Shown: piece after piece, positions 1-11,600 of the stretch
Layout: each line of letters opens with the position of its first letter
How positions within the stretch are numbered: the stretch's first letter is position 1
DNA from: Cladochytrium replicatum
Taxonomy: Eukaryota; Chytridiomycota; Chytridiomycetes; Cladochytriales; Cladochytriaceae
NCBI GenBank assembly: GCA_025526935.1
Contig: JAHLKD010000054.1
Coordinates: 186,001 to 250,000 of the forward strand
Direction: 5' to 3'
DNA: 64,000 nucleotides
Position numbers and translations under genes: made by a program
The notes under the pieces: model-generated
Databases searched by the model: none
Told to the model about the DNA's origin: nothing
Seen by the model: only the letters and a program-made list of their open reading frames with translations

Positions 1-1610
1 GTAAATGGTGAAATCAATGCAGCAGTTGCTGTTGATTTGGTCCCTCCAGATGAAGGTATTGCCAGTGCTCCTCACTCTTGTTTTCTTTTGGATAATGGAT
101 TCACTTTCTTAACAAGGATCTACATTTGCCAAATCTGAAACAACAAAAGAACACAATTGAGAGAGGAAGCAGTTCAGTCAGTTGCAGCTGATATACCAAA
201 CCTTCAGTTTGCTGCAGATAGCCTTGTTCAAACTTCGGCCAACAAGAAAGTTGACGATTCAGTCATGGCGGTGAACAGTTTGACACAACCAGCTTTAGTT
301 GCCATATCGGCAACAGAAGTTGCACAAACTACTCAAGAATTGGACCTTTGTTTGCCTGATGGGTGATCCAGATCTCTACCTTGATGATTTTCCTGTCATG
401 AAGCTCCAAAAGCTGGAAGGTTCTGATTCAAGGCCAAATTTCCATTTGACATTTGGCGATTTTCTGCTCATGTCCAATCGAAAGGAAGCCACCAACTTGT
501 TCAACCTGAATCCGACAATTCAAGGTGGTTGGTGGCAGCCATCATATTCCCACGACAAAGCGCTCATGTGAAACCAAAAGACTTGCTCTTTTCAAGCAAG
601 TTAACAAAAAGCATACTTGTTCTGCGCCAGCATCTGACCCAATTTGGATACATTTCAAAAACACCTACTACAGGTCCAGCGTCAGAGTTGCCAGCTCTGT
701 GCAACACTGCTTCCAAAGTTCCTGTTTCTTCCAGGATATTGGCTCGAACATGAAAGAACGCTACCGCTGAGGAACCATTCTTCAGTTCTGCTGATCGTGA
801 TCATCAAACAGGTTATTTTACAAATGTCACTAGTTCTCTCACATATGCTAGCCAGGCTTTCTCGAAAAGCCTTGCTTACAAGACATTTCGGAAAAAGGAT
901 CTAGTCACTCAGAAGGCGAGCTTCAATTAGTTTGTGAAAAGCTTACCCAACTTGAGGAAGTGATCAGCCAACTAAAGGAACTAAGGAAGCATAGGAAGAG
1001 AAAATATCCCAGAATCTGATGATGAAGGAGGAGCTTGCATTAGTGGAGAGGCTGAGACTGCAAGAAGAAGATGGCACATCACGACTTAAGTAATGACTGG
1101 CTGCGCTTTCAATGAAGACAACAGAATGCAAAGTTTCTTAAAAGAGATGGGGGATCAAGAGAACATAAATCGTGGGGTGTGCAAAAATATTCAGAGCTTT
1201 CCTATTCGCTTTTTTGATTGCTGAAACCAGTTTCAATGAGAGAATGAGAAATTGGTGACGCACGTTAAAGAACTTAAGGCAGACCAGCACAATCAAAAAG
1301 TATCTGCATTCAGGGCTCAAATTTCGGAAATATAAGAAGGGATTTGGTTTGGCAAAACTGCAAGAGCAGCTCCAACCGGTGCAAGCTGAACTTGATCGAA
1401 CCAGAAATGATGCATTGGCCAGCTCAGAATCCAGTAGCGGTGTACTCCAGAAGCTGCAAGCCCAGTTGACAGAATCACAAAGAGTTGTGTCTCAGTTGCA
1501 GGAATCAAATCCTGAAAACTTTCAAAAGCAGATAGATGAAATAATGCAGAGAACAAGAAGCACCAGAGTTATATTCTTGAATTGGAGCATCTGGTGGAAT
1601 GGTACGCGTC
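1..1610 (+). pseudogene. decayed reading frame with coiled-coil remnants
   Basis: No intact gene is present, but broken reading frames run along the plus strand. The clearest pieces are a 5' piece at about 157-366 and a Gln/Glu/Leu-rich stretch at about 1340-1600 with heptad-like spacing (LQEQLQ, LQKLQAQLTESQ, VSQLQES), which reads as a coiled coil. A shorter coiled-coil-like piece (LTQLEEVISQLKELRKHRK) lies near 940-1000 in another frame. Frames change every 100-300 bases and are cut by stops. I do not recognise the parent protein. It sits directly against the inverted retroelement duplication that begins at about 1611, so it may be a host gene broken by insertion or the gag-side region of the same element. 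The left edge is cut by the window. Confidence 0.3.
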
Positions 1611-2270
1611 GCCTGGCCTATGCACAATTACAGCGCGATCTGCATATTCCATAAACTTCAAACATATTCGTGCATATTTTCTGTTGGAACCTTGGTAATT
1701 CTTCAACCACAGCAAAGCTTCATGGTCTACAACAATTGAGAAAGGAAATCCCCATACAGGAAACCGGCTCTTTCAGCACTTTCCAGTCCCGTAATTAATC
1801 CCCAAACTTCAAGCTCCGTAGCCCACAGCTTCATCTCTGTTGGGCCTTAGACCTTGCTGTAAAAAGCAACTGGTTTTGTTGTCATATCTGGTTGCGTTTG
1901 CATGATTGTTCAATTTGTTCCAATATAGCAGGTATCAAAATGCAGTGACATTAGATATTCATACAGAGGTAGCACTACAGCTATGACTCTTTCACTGCAC
2001 AGTTCTTGCTTTAATCTCTGTCTCCTTAGATCCTCTGCGATGCCATCTGAGACACAGTGAGACACTTTCTTCTTTGGACCTGTTGCATGATAAAGCTTGA
2101 CAGCCTCAATGATTATATTGGATAAAATTCGGTAGTCTGTCTGCAAGCCAGGAATCGCTTCCCAATAAAACCTGGCTAGACCCAAAACATCCAAAGTTCG
2201 GCAACTTTTCGTGGTGGCAATAAATTCTTGACTGATCTTAACTTGATTGGATCAGGCCTCCTGCCTTTTT
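1611..2270 (-). repeat. left arm of ~660-bp inverted repeat
   Basis: This stretch is the reverse complement of 2845-3504 with few differences, checked by eye along its length: GCCTGGCCTA at 1611-1620 pairs with TAGGCCAGGC near 3495-3504, and the inner ends pair near 2255-2270 and 2845-2860. Similarity stops abruptly outside these limits. The arms are separated by about 575 bp that carries the unduplicated RT piece of the minus copy. Both arms hold the same stop-containing RT/RNase H sequence, so decay had begun before the duplication, or the arms have exchanged sequence since. Confidence 0.85.
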
Positions 2271-2800
2271 GATCAGACACAAATCCAAGTGCATTGAGCA
2301 TTACAACCAAAAAGGATGACTTTGGCGTCTTCAAAGTTCCAAACTGAACAGTTCGTCATAACCAATAGATAACTCCATCAATCATGCTCGAATGCAGTTG
2401 TTTGTGACAGGTTCTGATCATCAGCATATTTCACCATTATCTTCCAAACAAGTCCTATGTATGAAAAAATCTGAGCATTTTTCTAAGTGAGCGTTCTTTG
2501 GACCCTGTGGCATATGCGATGGAGCAATCACTTGCCCTGATCCAGGCATTCGTATTGCTAAGCAATAAACGCTTCGCTCTCTCTGTGCACACAGTTTGAT
2601 GGAAAGCCTTATTTTGATCATCTCCTGATGCAACAGCAAATGAAGAATTTTTGTAACCACCGTAGAACCAAGTGCATCTATATCGAAAGGAAATTCCTTG
2701 AACTCTCCCAAATCATTTTTAGGATATGAGAAAGCCTTATGAAATTTGCATACAACCATCAAGGTCACTTTGACCAACACTCTTGGATGTCAAGATTGAA
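1611..2800 (-). mobile_element. degenerate Ty3/gypsy pol fragment, minus-strand copy
   Basis: Read on the minus strand from about 2780 to 1611, this is the end of a reverse transcriptase followed by the RT-RNase H connection and RNase H. Visible pieces are a MPQGPKNA motif (family: MP(F/Q)GLKNAPA) near 2500, then an FGT...RPDPIKL segment near 2240-2340 (family: FLGHVIS..GI..DP.K), then LGLARFYWEAIPG (family: FLGLASYYRRFI) near 2150, and RNase H sequence down to 1611. Stops and frameshifts interrupt every domain, so it cannot be functional. Its distal ~660 bp (1611-2270) is the left arm of an inverted duplication whose other arm is 2845-3504. Confidence 0.75.
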
Positions 2801-2844
2801 TCTTCCATCAGAAAGCAATACTTTCAGGAATGCATCTGAAACTT

Positions 2845-3504
2845 AGAAAGGCAGGAGGTCTGATCCAATCAAGTTAAGATCAGTCAAGAATTTATTGCCA
2901 CTACAAACAGTTGCCGAACTTTGAATGTTTTGGGTCTAGCCAGTTTTTATCATGAATTGATTCCTGGCTTGCAGACAGACTACCGAATTTTATCCAATAT
3001 AATCATTGAGGCTGTCAAGCTTTATCATGCAACAGGTCCAAAGAAGAAAGTGTCTCACTGTGTCTCAGATGGCATCGCAGAGGATCTAAGGAGACAGAGA
3101 TTAAAGCAAGAACTGTGCAGTGAAAGAGTCATAGCTGTAGTGCTACCTCTGTATGAATATCTAATGTCACTGCATTTTGATACCTGCTATGTTGGAACAA
3201 ATTGAACAATCATGCAAACGCAACCAGATATGGCAACAAAACCAGTTGCTTTTTACAGCAAGGCCTGAGATCCAACAGAGATGAAGCTGTGGGCTACGGA
3301 GCTTGAAGTTTGGGGATTAATTACGGGACTGGAAAGTGCTGAAAGAGCCGGCTTCCTGTATGGGGATTTCCTTTCTCAATTGTTGTAGACCATGAAGCTT
3401 TGCTGTGGTTGAAGAATTACCAAGGTTCCAACAGAAAATTTGCATGAATGTGGTTGAAGTTTATGGAATATGCAGATCGTGCTGTAATTGTGCATAGGCC
3501 AGGC
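2845..3504 (+). repeat. right arm of ~660-bp inverted repeat
   Basis: Partner of the arm at 1611-2270. The two arms encode the same 94-residue open stretch (start LGLA(S/R)FY, end CY(V/I)GTN) with only a few substitutions, mostly near the start of the stretch. Transcripts crossing both arms could fold into a long duplex. Confidence 0.85.
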
Positions 3505-3790
3505 AACCTGCATTTGTTCCAGATGCTTTGTCACAGTTGCCTCGTACTGAGGACTCTTGGTCAGTAACACGTTCCGCTTTGTATGCAATAGATGGTCCCA
3601 TTACTGGATCTAGTTGGATGCTGCATTGCTGTCAAAACTCCAAGCAGGAGATTTATGAGACGAATGCGGGAACTGTAGAACCCCATACCTTGATAGAATT
3701 GTTAAAGAATGAACTGCAAAAACCTCAGTATGAACCAGCACAGCGTTATAATATTGCCAGCATGTACACCATGAGTTGTATTCTGTAAGT
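2845..3790 (+). mobile_element. degenerate Ty3/gypsy RT-RNase H fragment, plus-strand copy
   Basis: On the plus strand this repeats the RT/RNase H region of the minus-strand copy. LGLASFYHELIPG is at about 2930-2970 and the RNase H core follows: VAFYSKA near 3240, then VDHEALLWLKNYQGS near 3385-3430 and HRPGNLH near 3490-3515, with LSQLPRTED near 3530-3555. These match the order seen in Ty3/gypsy RNase H, which ends in an ADALSR-type motif. In-frame stops (3203-3205 and around 3268) and frame changes show decay. Coding-like sequence goes on to about 3788. The first 660 bp is near-identical, inverted, to 1611-2270. Confidence 0.78.
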
Positions 3791-6200
3791 TTGCCTTTGA
3801 CGACTAAATTGCCGCCCAAATACAAACGATAAGAATCATTAATCCGACTGTAGAAATAGCTATTCCTGAGTGACTCACTTTGGTTGAAGGACATAACAGA
3901 ACCTTGGAAAGCCTATGAGGTCCCAGCGCTAAATTCTTCACCAAAGCTCAAACGTAGCATGGTGTCGTTTCCAACTCGCGCTCCTCGGAAGAGAATGCTC
4001 TCATAGTCAGAATTTTAGAATCATGATTCTGAAATCACCACCGGAAGCAAATCCATTGAACAGGCTGGCGTCTCTGGAAAGCTGGAAGAGGTAGAGGATC
4101 ATCATTATATACATGTTGAACATTGTGGTGGATAGTCGTTGTGGGAGTACGGTATACTCCTTCGAAAGGAGCGTCCTAAGACTTGTTGGGACAGCTTAGC
4201 GATAACTGGAAGGAGGTAAATGACCACCATTAAATGAGCATACTCAGGTCAACTCATTTCTAATTCCAAATTCGTAGCATTTGAGAAGTGCTACAACTAC
4301 AGTGCCGAGGTTGAGTAGAATCGATGCTGAGACTCATACATGCCATTCAACCATCGAGCATATCCCTTCAAGATATGGCTTTAATAATTCATTGTTCCCA
4401 ATAAGTTAATATTGCTGTTGATTACTAAATAGTTGCTTCAATCACTTGGACTTGTGCATGCGTGTTGTAAGTAATTACTATATGTGGTAACATCATACAA
4501 GACATATAAGTACACGTTCTCACCATCATAAATACATGTTACTCTTCCATAAATTATAACCGACAGGTCTCTCTGCAATCACTTGGACTTGTAAGTAATT
4601 ACCATATGTGGTAACACATAAGTACACGTTCTCACCATCATAAATACATGTTACTCTTCCATAGTAAATGATTGCTATCAGCTCAAAAATTATAACCGAC
4701 AGGTCTCTCTGCATCCCATCTGCTTGACGTCTCCAGTCCATCTGTTATGTCGTAGTGTGTTATTGTATGGTTGTTATGTGAATGGTTGTTAAAGTGATTG
4801 TAGTAATAGAGTCCTTTAATGTTAATAATCCAACAATACACAACTGGTTCTTCAACTATGACAAGGCATGATTCAAGTTTGGTTCCAACAATCTCCAGCT
4901 TTCCACCAGCATCACAATGTGCGCTGCTTCTCTGCTATGAGATCCCCAAAATGAACGCACGTCCTATCCGAATCAAGAGCAGCAGCGCAAAATTCGAAGT
5001 TCTGCCTAGGACCGTTCCAGTGAACTTTGGTCACCGCCGACCCCAATTTCCAGTTCAAAGAAACGTTTTGAGGAGAATGCATGACGCGGAAGTGCGTTTG
5101 GTTTAATCTGAACTCTTAACGCTTCACGAGAAGCATTGCACAAAAGGGCCATATGGGACACATTTTGAGATCAGTCTTGTTTTGAGCATGTCATAACCAA
5201 CCTCTCAAATTCATTTCCTGTCGATTTGCTACAACAATAACTGTTATTTATCATGCCATAATGAATCCCACATCATGAACAACATCTGTTAAGAGCAACA
5301 GCTCTGTGGCAGTGTTGTTCTAGTTTATTGTAAGAAATGTCCAAGCCTCTAAGGACTAAGACCTCCTCTACTTACACAATGGTCGGATCAGACGAACACC
5401 CCCAGATGCATTCCCAGGCTTCGTGTTCACAGTGCAAACCGAAGATGACAAAGAGCAAAAACAGCGACAAATTCATACGGATCAACGCTCTGTGATTCCA
5501 GTTCCACGGATCTGCCGGATTCTCCTGAATCAACTGATCATGATCATTTTGCTACCGACGATAAGTCCTCTGATAAAGTCCCTGTCACTGGATTAGGACT
5601 TCTTAAGCCTGAACTCACCACACTGCACCGACATATCAATGCTTCCCTTAGCTTTGAAAAAGATGAGAATGGTTCCATCACATCAAAGGCAGAACAATTC
5701 TTCTGAAGCTAAACCAAATAAATATAATGGAATTCCTCTGGGAGACACCGCAATTGCCAGATTGCTTGCTGAATTGGACTTCACTATGAGATGGGAATAA
5801 AGGAAACGATTGACTTGAAACGCTCCAACAGTTTAACAAAGAGCCTTGTCAGATTGCCGCCAAACTTTGGCTCATACGGAAAACGCTGACCGAAGTGACA
5901 GGGAGAAGGGTTTGTTATTTGAATCATACACTACTGTTTTCTTTTTATTTTTTGGTTTTGAAATGCTTTGGGAGTCTTTAGTGTTTCGAAGGAAAGAGGT
6001 TTATATCTGGCGTGTTTAATATTGGGTCTTGCCTTGTGACTGTAGCGACTCTTTGATAGACAAAAGGGCCCATTATTTACACGGGAGTTAACAGAATCCA
6101 CAAGGCAAATAGGTACTACTCACCTCGAAGCATGAGAGTGTCGCACTGAGCTTTGCGGAAGCTTGAGAAATACAGTCCCAGATGCTGTACGTGGATTCTT
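3790..6200. other. gene-free stretch with retroelement debris
   Basis: Apart from the LTR at 4468-4820 I see no intact gene. Short coding-like scraps occur at about 4819-5106 and at about 5490-5720 on the plus strand, where one frame reads as an acidic, Ser/Asp-rich stretch before stops. Near 5820-5910 another frame reads FNKEPCQIAAKLWLIRKTLTE, which could be gag-derived but is not diagnostic. Confidence 0.4.
4468..4820 (-). mobile_element. solo LTR plus partial tandem copy
   Basis: On the minus strand, 4820 to about 4589 matches the LTR at 40203-40424 along its length: shared blocks include GGACTCTATTA, CACTTTAACAACCAT, ACACACTACGACATAACAGA, GATGCAGAGAGACCTGTC and ACCACATATGGTAAT. A second, shorter copy of its 3' half lies directly next to it at 4468-4588, so the segment reading TGGTAACA...ACCGACAGGTCTCTCTGCA occurs twice in a row (about 4483-4576 and 4609-4713). 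I found no convincing gag or pol of the same element on either side. The terminal TG expected at 4820 reads CA on this strand, which fits decay. Confidence 0.7.
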
Positions 6201-6352
6201 CACACCCGTCTTCAACTAAGGCATGGGGAAAATCTTAGAAATAATGCGGTATGATATAATCACACTTTGGCTTACCTTGATGAAGTGCACAGTCGGTTTT
6301 GAATTATCAAAAAAAGGCTGGGTTGACCAAATTTTTGGCTCAATAAGAAGGA

Positions 6353-7969
6353 ATGGAACAACCTTTCGGAACACGACCTTCCCTGCATGCTTCCGTGCCG
6401 TTAGTCTCGACTGGCATTGCTTCACTCGATGATATCCGCTCCCAATTGCCCATCGGAGCCTTCTTCTCCTCGTTGCTAAATCCTTGACTTTGATTGCACT
6501 TCACAGGTCTTAGGAGGCGGTCTTCCTCTGGGAAACGTTTTACTGATCAAAGAAGACCGAATTACTGGATATTCAAGTCTTCTCCTCAAATATTTTATCG
6601 CGCAAGGGATTACGCTTGACGGATTGCCAAACACACATGGAGGACACCATATGCTTGTAGCTTCCTCTGACAACGATCCAAATGAGCTGCTGGAAGGTCT
6701 TATGGGTCTGGCGTCTGATCAGTATCCGAGCTCGAAGATGGAAAAAGGAACGACGGGAGGAGCGAAGGCTCAGGATGAGGAGGACGATGTTATCGATGAT
6801 GGACTGCTTTCGCGGCCGTTTGGTGCTCCGACTCCTCGTGCACTCGGTGTGGTGAGGGCACGGGGAGTGGTTGGTGAACAGCGAGGCTCTGAAGACGAAA
6901 GGATGAAGATTGCTTGGCGCTATAATAACATGCCGCAATTTTCGAGCGAGGTTGGTAAAACTAGTGGTTCTCGCGCAATGACGAGCAGTTTCAAGCGGCG
7001 TATGTTTTCTTTCGAATTTCTTTGAAGCTGCTTTGACTGATCTTATGACAGATGTCCCGCAAGGTGTCAACTCGAACCAAAATACTGCAGTGTCTCTTAT
7101 CTACGCGCACACTTTTGATCTTACCAAATCGATGCCAGCTGCATTGCTGGAATCAGCTCGAACTTCCGGACGATTAACAGCACTTCATTTACACTCTGGC
7201 ACTGAAAAGTACGGCAGAGTTTTGGAGGAGGTTTCGCGAATAGTTGGTGAACAGCGGTTTGAAACGTATGATAGCTGAAATTTTTACTGGAACAATGTTT
7301 CTCACGTCGCTTCTCTCTAGTGAAGGTAAAGAGAACAAGGCTCGCTCAAACAATGGTGTTTTGAGGATCGCAATACAATCAATTGGATCGCCTTGCTGGA
7401 GTCCATCTAGCATAGCCAAACATTGCCAGGTACAACCACTGTCGGGATCACACTATATTGAGGCTAATGGTGCTTGTTACAATAGGAAGTATTCTCATTT
7501 CTTGTGGCTCTACAAATCATGATTCGAGATATTCCTGCAGCATGTGTTGTGACATTGCCTGCATATATGTATGGCGACTGTGCGCAACTGCACGTCAGTC
7601 CTTTTGTTCGGCGCATTGAGCATGCGGCCGACGCAGTTATTGAGTTGGAGTCGTTTGCGGGTAAACCTAATAGGGTCTTTCCATCTTATCATCCACAATG
7701 TTTATGTTTAATTAGGCTCGAAGAAGCCGGTCCACCCTGCATACGCTGAGCTTGACTACCACGGATTGGTTCACATCCATAAGCTTCCACGATTACAGTC
7801 TTTGCGAAGCCCGGTTGGGCTCAAAAACGGAGGAGACTCGTTAAGAACTACGCTTGCATTCAAATGCCGGCGTAAGCGGTTTCAGATGGAGACAATTCAT
7901 TTGCCCCCGGAAATTGAAAGTGATTCGGACAAACAAAACTCTAAGGAGGAGCAGAAAATGTCTTGGTGA
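6353..7969 (+). CDS. ELP4: Elongator complex protein 4 (ELP4/PAXNEB family)
   Basis: ELP4 is a RecA-like subunit of the Elp4-Elp5-Elp6 ring of Elongator, needed for modification of wobble uridine in tRNA. Six exons: 6353-6431, 6505-6999, 7052-7265, 7321-7429, 7486-7660, 7716-7969; they sum to 442 codons (441 aa), normal for the family. Seen in the protein: GTRPS then STGIASLDE, the glycine-rich LGGGLPLGNVLLI (degenerate Walker A), MKIAWRY, THTFDLTKS-like motif at exon 3, the LRIAIQSIGSP strand, DYHGLVHIHKLPRL, and the C-terminal LAFKCRRKRFQMETIHLPPE typical of ELP4. The first intron appears to be a U12-type AT-AC intron (separate entry). The ATG at 6353 gives a short leader; an upstream exon cannot be excluded. 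Confidence 0.93.
6432..6504 (+). other. putative U12-type AT-AC intron (ELP4 intron 1)
   Basis: This 73-nt interval must be removed to join STGIASLD to VLGGG. No GT-AG pair gives an open frame: the only nearby GT (6471) would leave a 35-nt intron and a frameshift to a stop. Boundaries ATATCCGC...CAC fit the minor-spliceosome donor ATATCCTT at 6 of 8 positions, and TCCTTGAC at 6481-6488 fits the U12 branch consensus TTCCTTRAC about 17 nt before the 3' end. Splicing GATG|AG yields SLDEVLGGG in phase 1, which is what the family alignment requires and what makes all six exons sum to whole codons. Confidence 0.72.
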
Positions 7970-8064
7970 GCCAGAACCCCCACCAATACAATTTGGACAA
8001 AACTTAAGCGGGAAGGAAAAGAAAAGCTAGTGGGCTGATTTCGATCGAGTGTGTGTCCCAAAGC

Positions 8065-11000
8065 TCAAATCCCACCAAAACCGAAAGCCCAGAACGACAG
8101 AGTCACAACTATAAAAAGAATCGCTAGAATCCAAGGCCAGAACGTCATGAGTCCACTCCACTCCAACTTCTTTGATGCCGGGACACCAATTGTAATCCAG
8201 TGCACAACCTCCTTTGAAGAGGCATCCCTGCAGTTCACGTCGCACCACCAAGTGAGCGTCTGGTTCTCTGGTTTGTAAGACCAACGCCCATCCGAACGTT
8301 TCACCACGAGCTCCTTCACGTCCCCATAATGGAAGTTAGGAACAAATATCTCGGTTGCAAAGCGATCCTCTGCGCCAGGCCTTCCAGTGATTGGTAAAGT
8401 TTTGAACTCCAGTCGATATTCGAGCTTTCGTAAGTCGAATCTCGAAATCAACGGCACTCCCGCAACCTTGGCGGCGTAAGGCCGGACGATTGCATCCAGT
8501 GCACGACCACCAATATGATGGTGATGATCAGGATGTCCTTCGAAGCATGCCGCTGTAATCTCGAAAGGTGTTGTTGGTGACGGTAGCGATTGCCCAGCTT
8601 TTGTGGCGGAGGACGTCTGGAGTCTGGACACGGGATCGGGCATTCTTTTCTCGCGGGATTGCACGGGCGCATGCTTTTTTTCCAGCGGCTGTGATTGATC
8701 TGCTGTTCCCGGCAGCAACTTGCGCTTTGGTTTGGGGGAGTAAATTGAAAAGTCCTCTGCGTTCCAATGATCCCTGAAAAAAAAGATTGGCATCCAGTAC
8801 AAATGCTCCGTTCAGAGGCATACCCAAAATCATTATCGTTGGCCGCATTGTAATTCCATAGCGTGAAGCTCACCAGGTTGGCCTTTGTAACCAGTTTGTC
8901 ATTAATTCACGTCAAGCCATCAAACTTGTACCTCCATTGCATTGATAACCGCATCCAGGAAGTTCGTGTGATGCGTATAATCTCCACTCTCGAATGCCTG
9001 ATTCTTAGTGTTAATCTAAACAATGTTAGTACCAGAAGGTTCAACCCACCTGCTTCTCATTGATATCCTAAATATATAGAACAAAGCGGTGAGAAAGTTT
9101 CTTTATTCAGCTGCCATCTTGGGCTCGTACATAAGGAATTCCGCATTCTCCAACTACCACTGGCATTTGACCGACTCGGTCCAACCCAGACCTTACGATG
9201 TTCCGAACTTGACCCGTGTAGTTTTCGATTGCACCGGCAAGTCCAAAGTAGGTTGCGCTGATCACATTTTTTGTACCCTACAACAAGAAAGGATCTCTAA
9301 GCTCGAGAAGAATACGGTCAGGCTGAGGCCTACACTCGAAAGACCCTGAACATCGTGCGTGACAATGCCGTCGAAAGTCTTTACAATTTGTGTTCGTCAA
9401 TCCGTGTTGCCAATCATGCGAAATCCTACCTTAGTGAATAGAGATTTGAGGTCATACCAATGTGGGGCATAAACGAAATGTTTCACATTCTGTTCTCTGA
9501 GAATTGGAGGTTGCTCATTTGGGATTGGCTCAAAGAAAATCATTGCTTCCGGAACTACTTCTTGAAGCGCCTTCGCAAACTTCAAAATGAACGGCCCATA
9601 GCAGTGCCTTGAAAAATCTACAGGGCTTCCGTCCTTTGGGTGAGTCGTGAAGTAGTTTGGCCTCAACACCACAGGCTTTCCGCTTTCATCCAGACCCCAA
9701 ACACCATGTCGTTTCCTGTTGCAGAGGTAAGTATCCAAAAACTCGACTGTTTTACATCGCCAAAAGTACCAGATGCACTCCTCCCCATTGATCCAAACTG
9801 ATTGTTTCTCACTATTGATAACCTTCTTTCCCACCTTTCTTGTGGGCCAGGGCCAGCTCTTAGCCCAAACTTCGACTTCCTAATAGAAGGTTGGATACGA
9901 AGGGAATTTCCCGATGTAACTTACAGTGGGAATTCCGTGGCCAATTGCGAACGATTGGAGAGCATTCGGTGATTCGCCAAACATTAGATTTTTGACAGGA
10001 TCCCACTTGTAGAGCGACTCCAGCCCAATGTAGCCGAAGTGAGGTTCATTGATAACTTCGTAGCCACAAACGGCCTCAAGGTCCTTTATTCGCCTGATTT
10101 GGTATTAAGAGATCGCACGATGTACCGAAGGGAAGTGCAGTACCTCGCTAGGTGCTGAAAGCAGCGAAGAAAGTGACCTTGCAGAAAGTCTTGCACAGTT
10201 TCTCCTTTGTAGAGCGCTTTTGGTGCAAAGATATTTCCTGTGAAAAGATGCTTCAGATGAAGCTCGCCTATGCTCTCAAAGGAATACCTCCGAAAAACAG
10301 CGCAAACATTGTAGCAGACGCTAGTTTCGTGTAGTTCGTTGGCCAATACGCGGAAGTTCGCAAGTTTGCTCCAGACTCTCCTTCGAGTTGCTGGAGAAAA
10401 GCGGCCCCAGTTTGCTTAAACTTTGTGATGTCCAGACCTGCTACTTCAAATGTCCAACCAGGTGCACCGGAGCCTCCGCTGTATCGACTCCACTGTGGAA
10501 TGTTATCAATGTTACCATTGACAGTAAGTCGACTATACCGTATCTTGGTGCGGATCGACAAAGCATTTGATCCCATAGCGCGGTGCTTTCTTCAAAATTT
10601 CTCGCAAATGGTCAATAAACTCTTCATCGTAAATTCCAGGTCCACCATGTTCTGAAACCAACGAGCTTAACAGTTAATAATAGCACTCCATGTATCGTGA
10701 GACTCACCAAGTGCCTCCCATGGAACCAAGAATCGAACAAATGTTAGTCCCCAAGCACGCAGCCTGTCGTATGAGATAGATCAGGAAACTGTATGAGAAG
10801 ACCTGGCCCGACTCTAACCTCGCAAAGTGCTCGTCAGCTTGATGAACAGGAAAGGGACGACCAACAAAAGTGACATCCCGATGGTTGTAAAATCCATCAC
10901 AGAGATGGCTAGAATGGTCGTAAGCATTCAAATCACATCTGTTGATAACATCAACTCACGTAGATCCGGGCGGATTCGAAGGAAGTTTCAGGAAGATGTT

Positions 11001-11165
11001 GACGCCCCTGACCATGCAGACTCTCCCAGAGTCATCCTTGAACCACCTGCCCTCCACATGCAGCTTTTCCCACTGGTGTGCCATTGGCAGTTGCTTAATT
11101 GCTGGTGTTGTGTTGGTGGCTTGGATGTCCCAGGGTGATAGTAAAACAAGAGGATTCATATCCAA
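8065..11165 (-). CDS. GH5_12 glucosylceramidase / sterol glucosidase, membrane-anchored
   Basis: Multi-exon minus-strand gene for a glycoside hydrolase family 5 subfamily 12 enzyme, which in fungi removes glucose from glucosylceramide or ergosteryl glucoside. Joined exons give, in order: DDSGRVCMVRGVN, PPGSTHLCDGFYNHRDVTFV, GRPFPVHQADEHFARL, RAWGLTFVRFLVPWEAL, DPHQDT|WSRYSGGSGAPGW, the acid/base motif VINEPHFGYIGLESLYKWDP near 9990-10050, HFVYAPHWYDL near 9440-9480, and the nucleophile motif VVVGECGIPY near 9120-9150, so both catalytic glutamates are present. The C-terminus ends in one hydrophobic helix (WPWILAILFIVVTLSFWAF), suggesting tail anchoring. Clear introns lie near 10920-10969, 10785-10840 and 10640-10708; the rest were not traced base by base. 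Start taken at the 11165 ATG; 11084 is an alternative. Confidence 0.85.
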
Positions 11166-11499
11166 TGGCAGCTGAAAATCGCGCAGAACAATGGAAGGTG
11201 AATGTGCCCGAAGTTATTTCTCAATAGAATTAATTAGACTGATCTACTCATCCAGGAGTAATATTTCGCTTATTTACCCATTTCATGCCTTCGGATGACA
11301 TAACTGTTTACCGACCGAGTGAATATTTTCTTGCCATAAGAGTTTATGAGGGGGGTGATCGCTTCTTGATGGCAGCCATGCATTGCTTCCAACACTTTTA
11401 TTTAGGGTTCAAGTCGCTCATTTGATCGTGGTGGATCTTCTGGATAAGAATCAGAGAAGAATATCATGAATACGAACGCAGATATATATACTGCAATCG

Positions 11500-11600
11500 A
11501 CGCATGGGATCAGCTCCTTCCACGAAAACACAGTATGTAAGAATTGCGTTGCCGACGCGCTGTCTCGATTTTGCCTTTAAAGGAAACTCAAACTGGAGTT
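11500..11600 (+). mobile_element. RNase H terminal fragment of a Ty3/gypsy element
   Basis: About 100 bases encode VKNCVADALSRFAFKGN, matching the conserved (V/A)ADALSR motif that closes Ty3/gypsy RNase H. Nothing upstream or downstream is intact, so this is a relic. Confidence 0.55.

Noticed and set aside
6223-6432. MGKILEIM... ORF as the start of ELP4
   Set aside because: It is in a different frame from the GTRPS...STGIASLD block of the family. The ATG at 6353 fits frame, homology and the total exon length.
6466-6505. 35-nt GT-AG intron in ELP4
   Set aside because: The only GT-AG option near the required junction is shorter than any other intron in the window and leads to a frameshift and stop.
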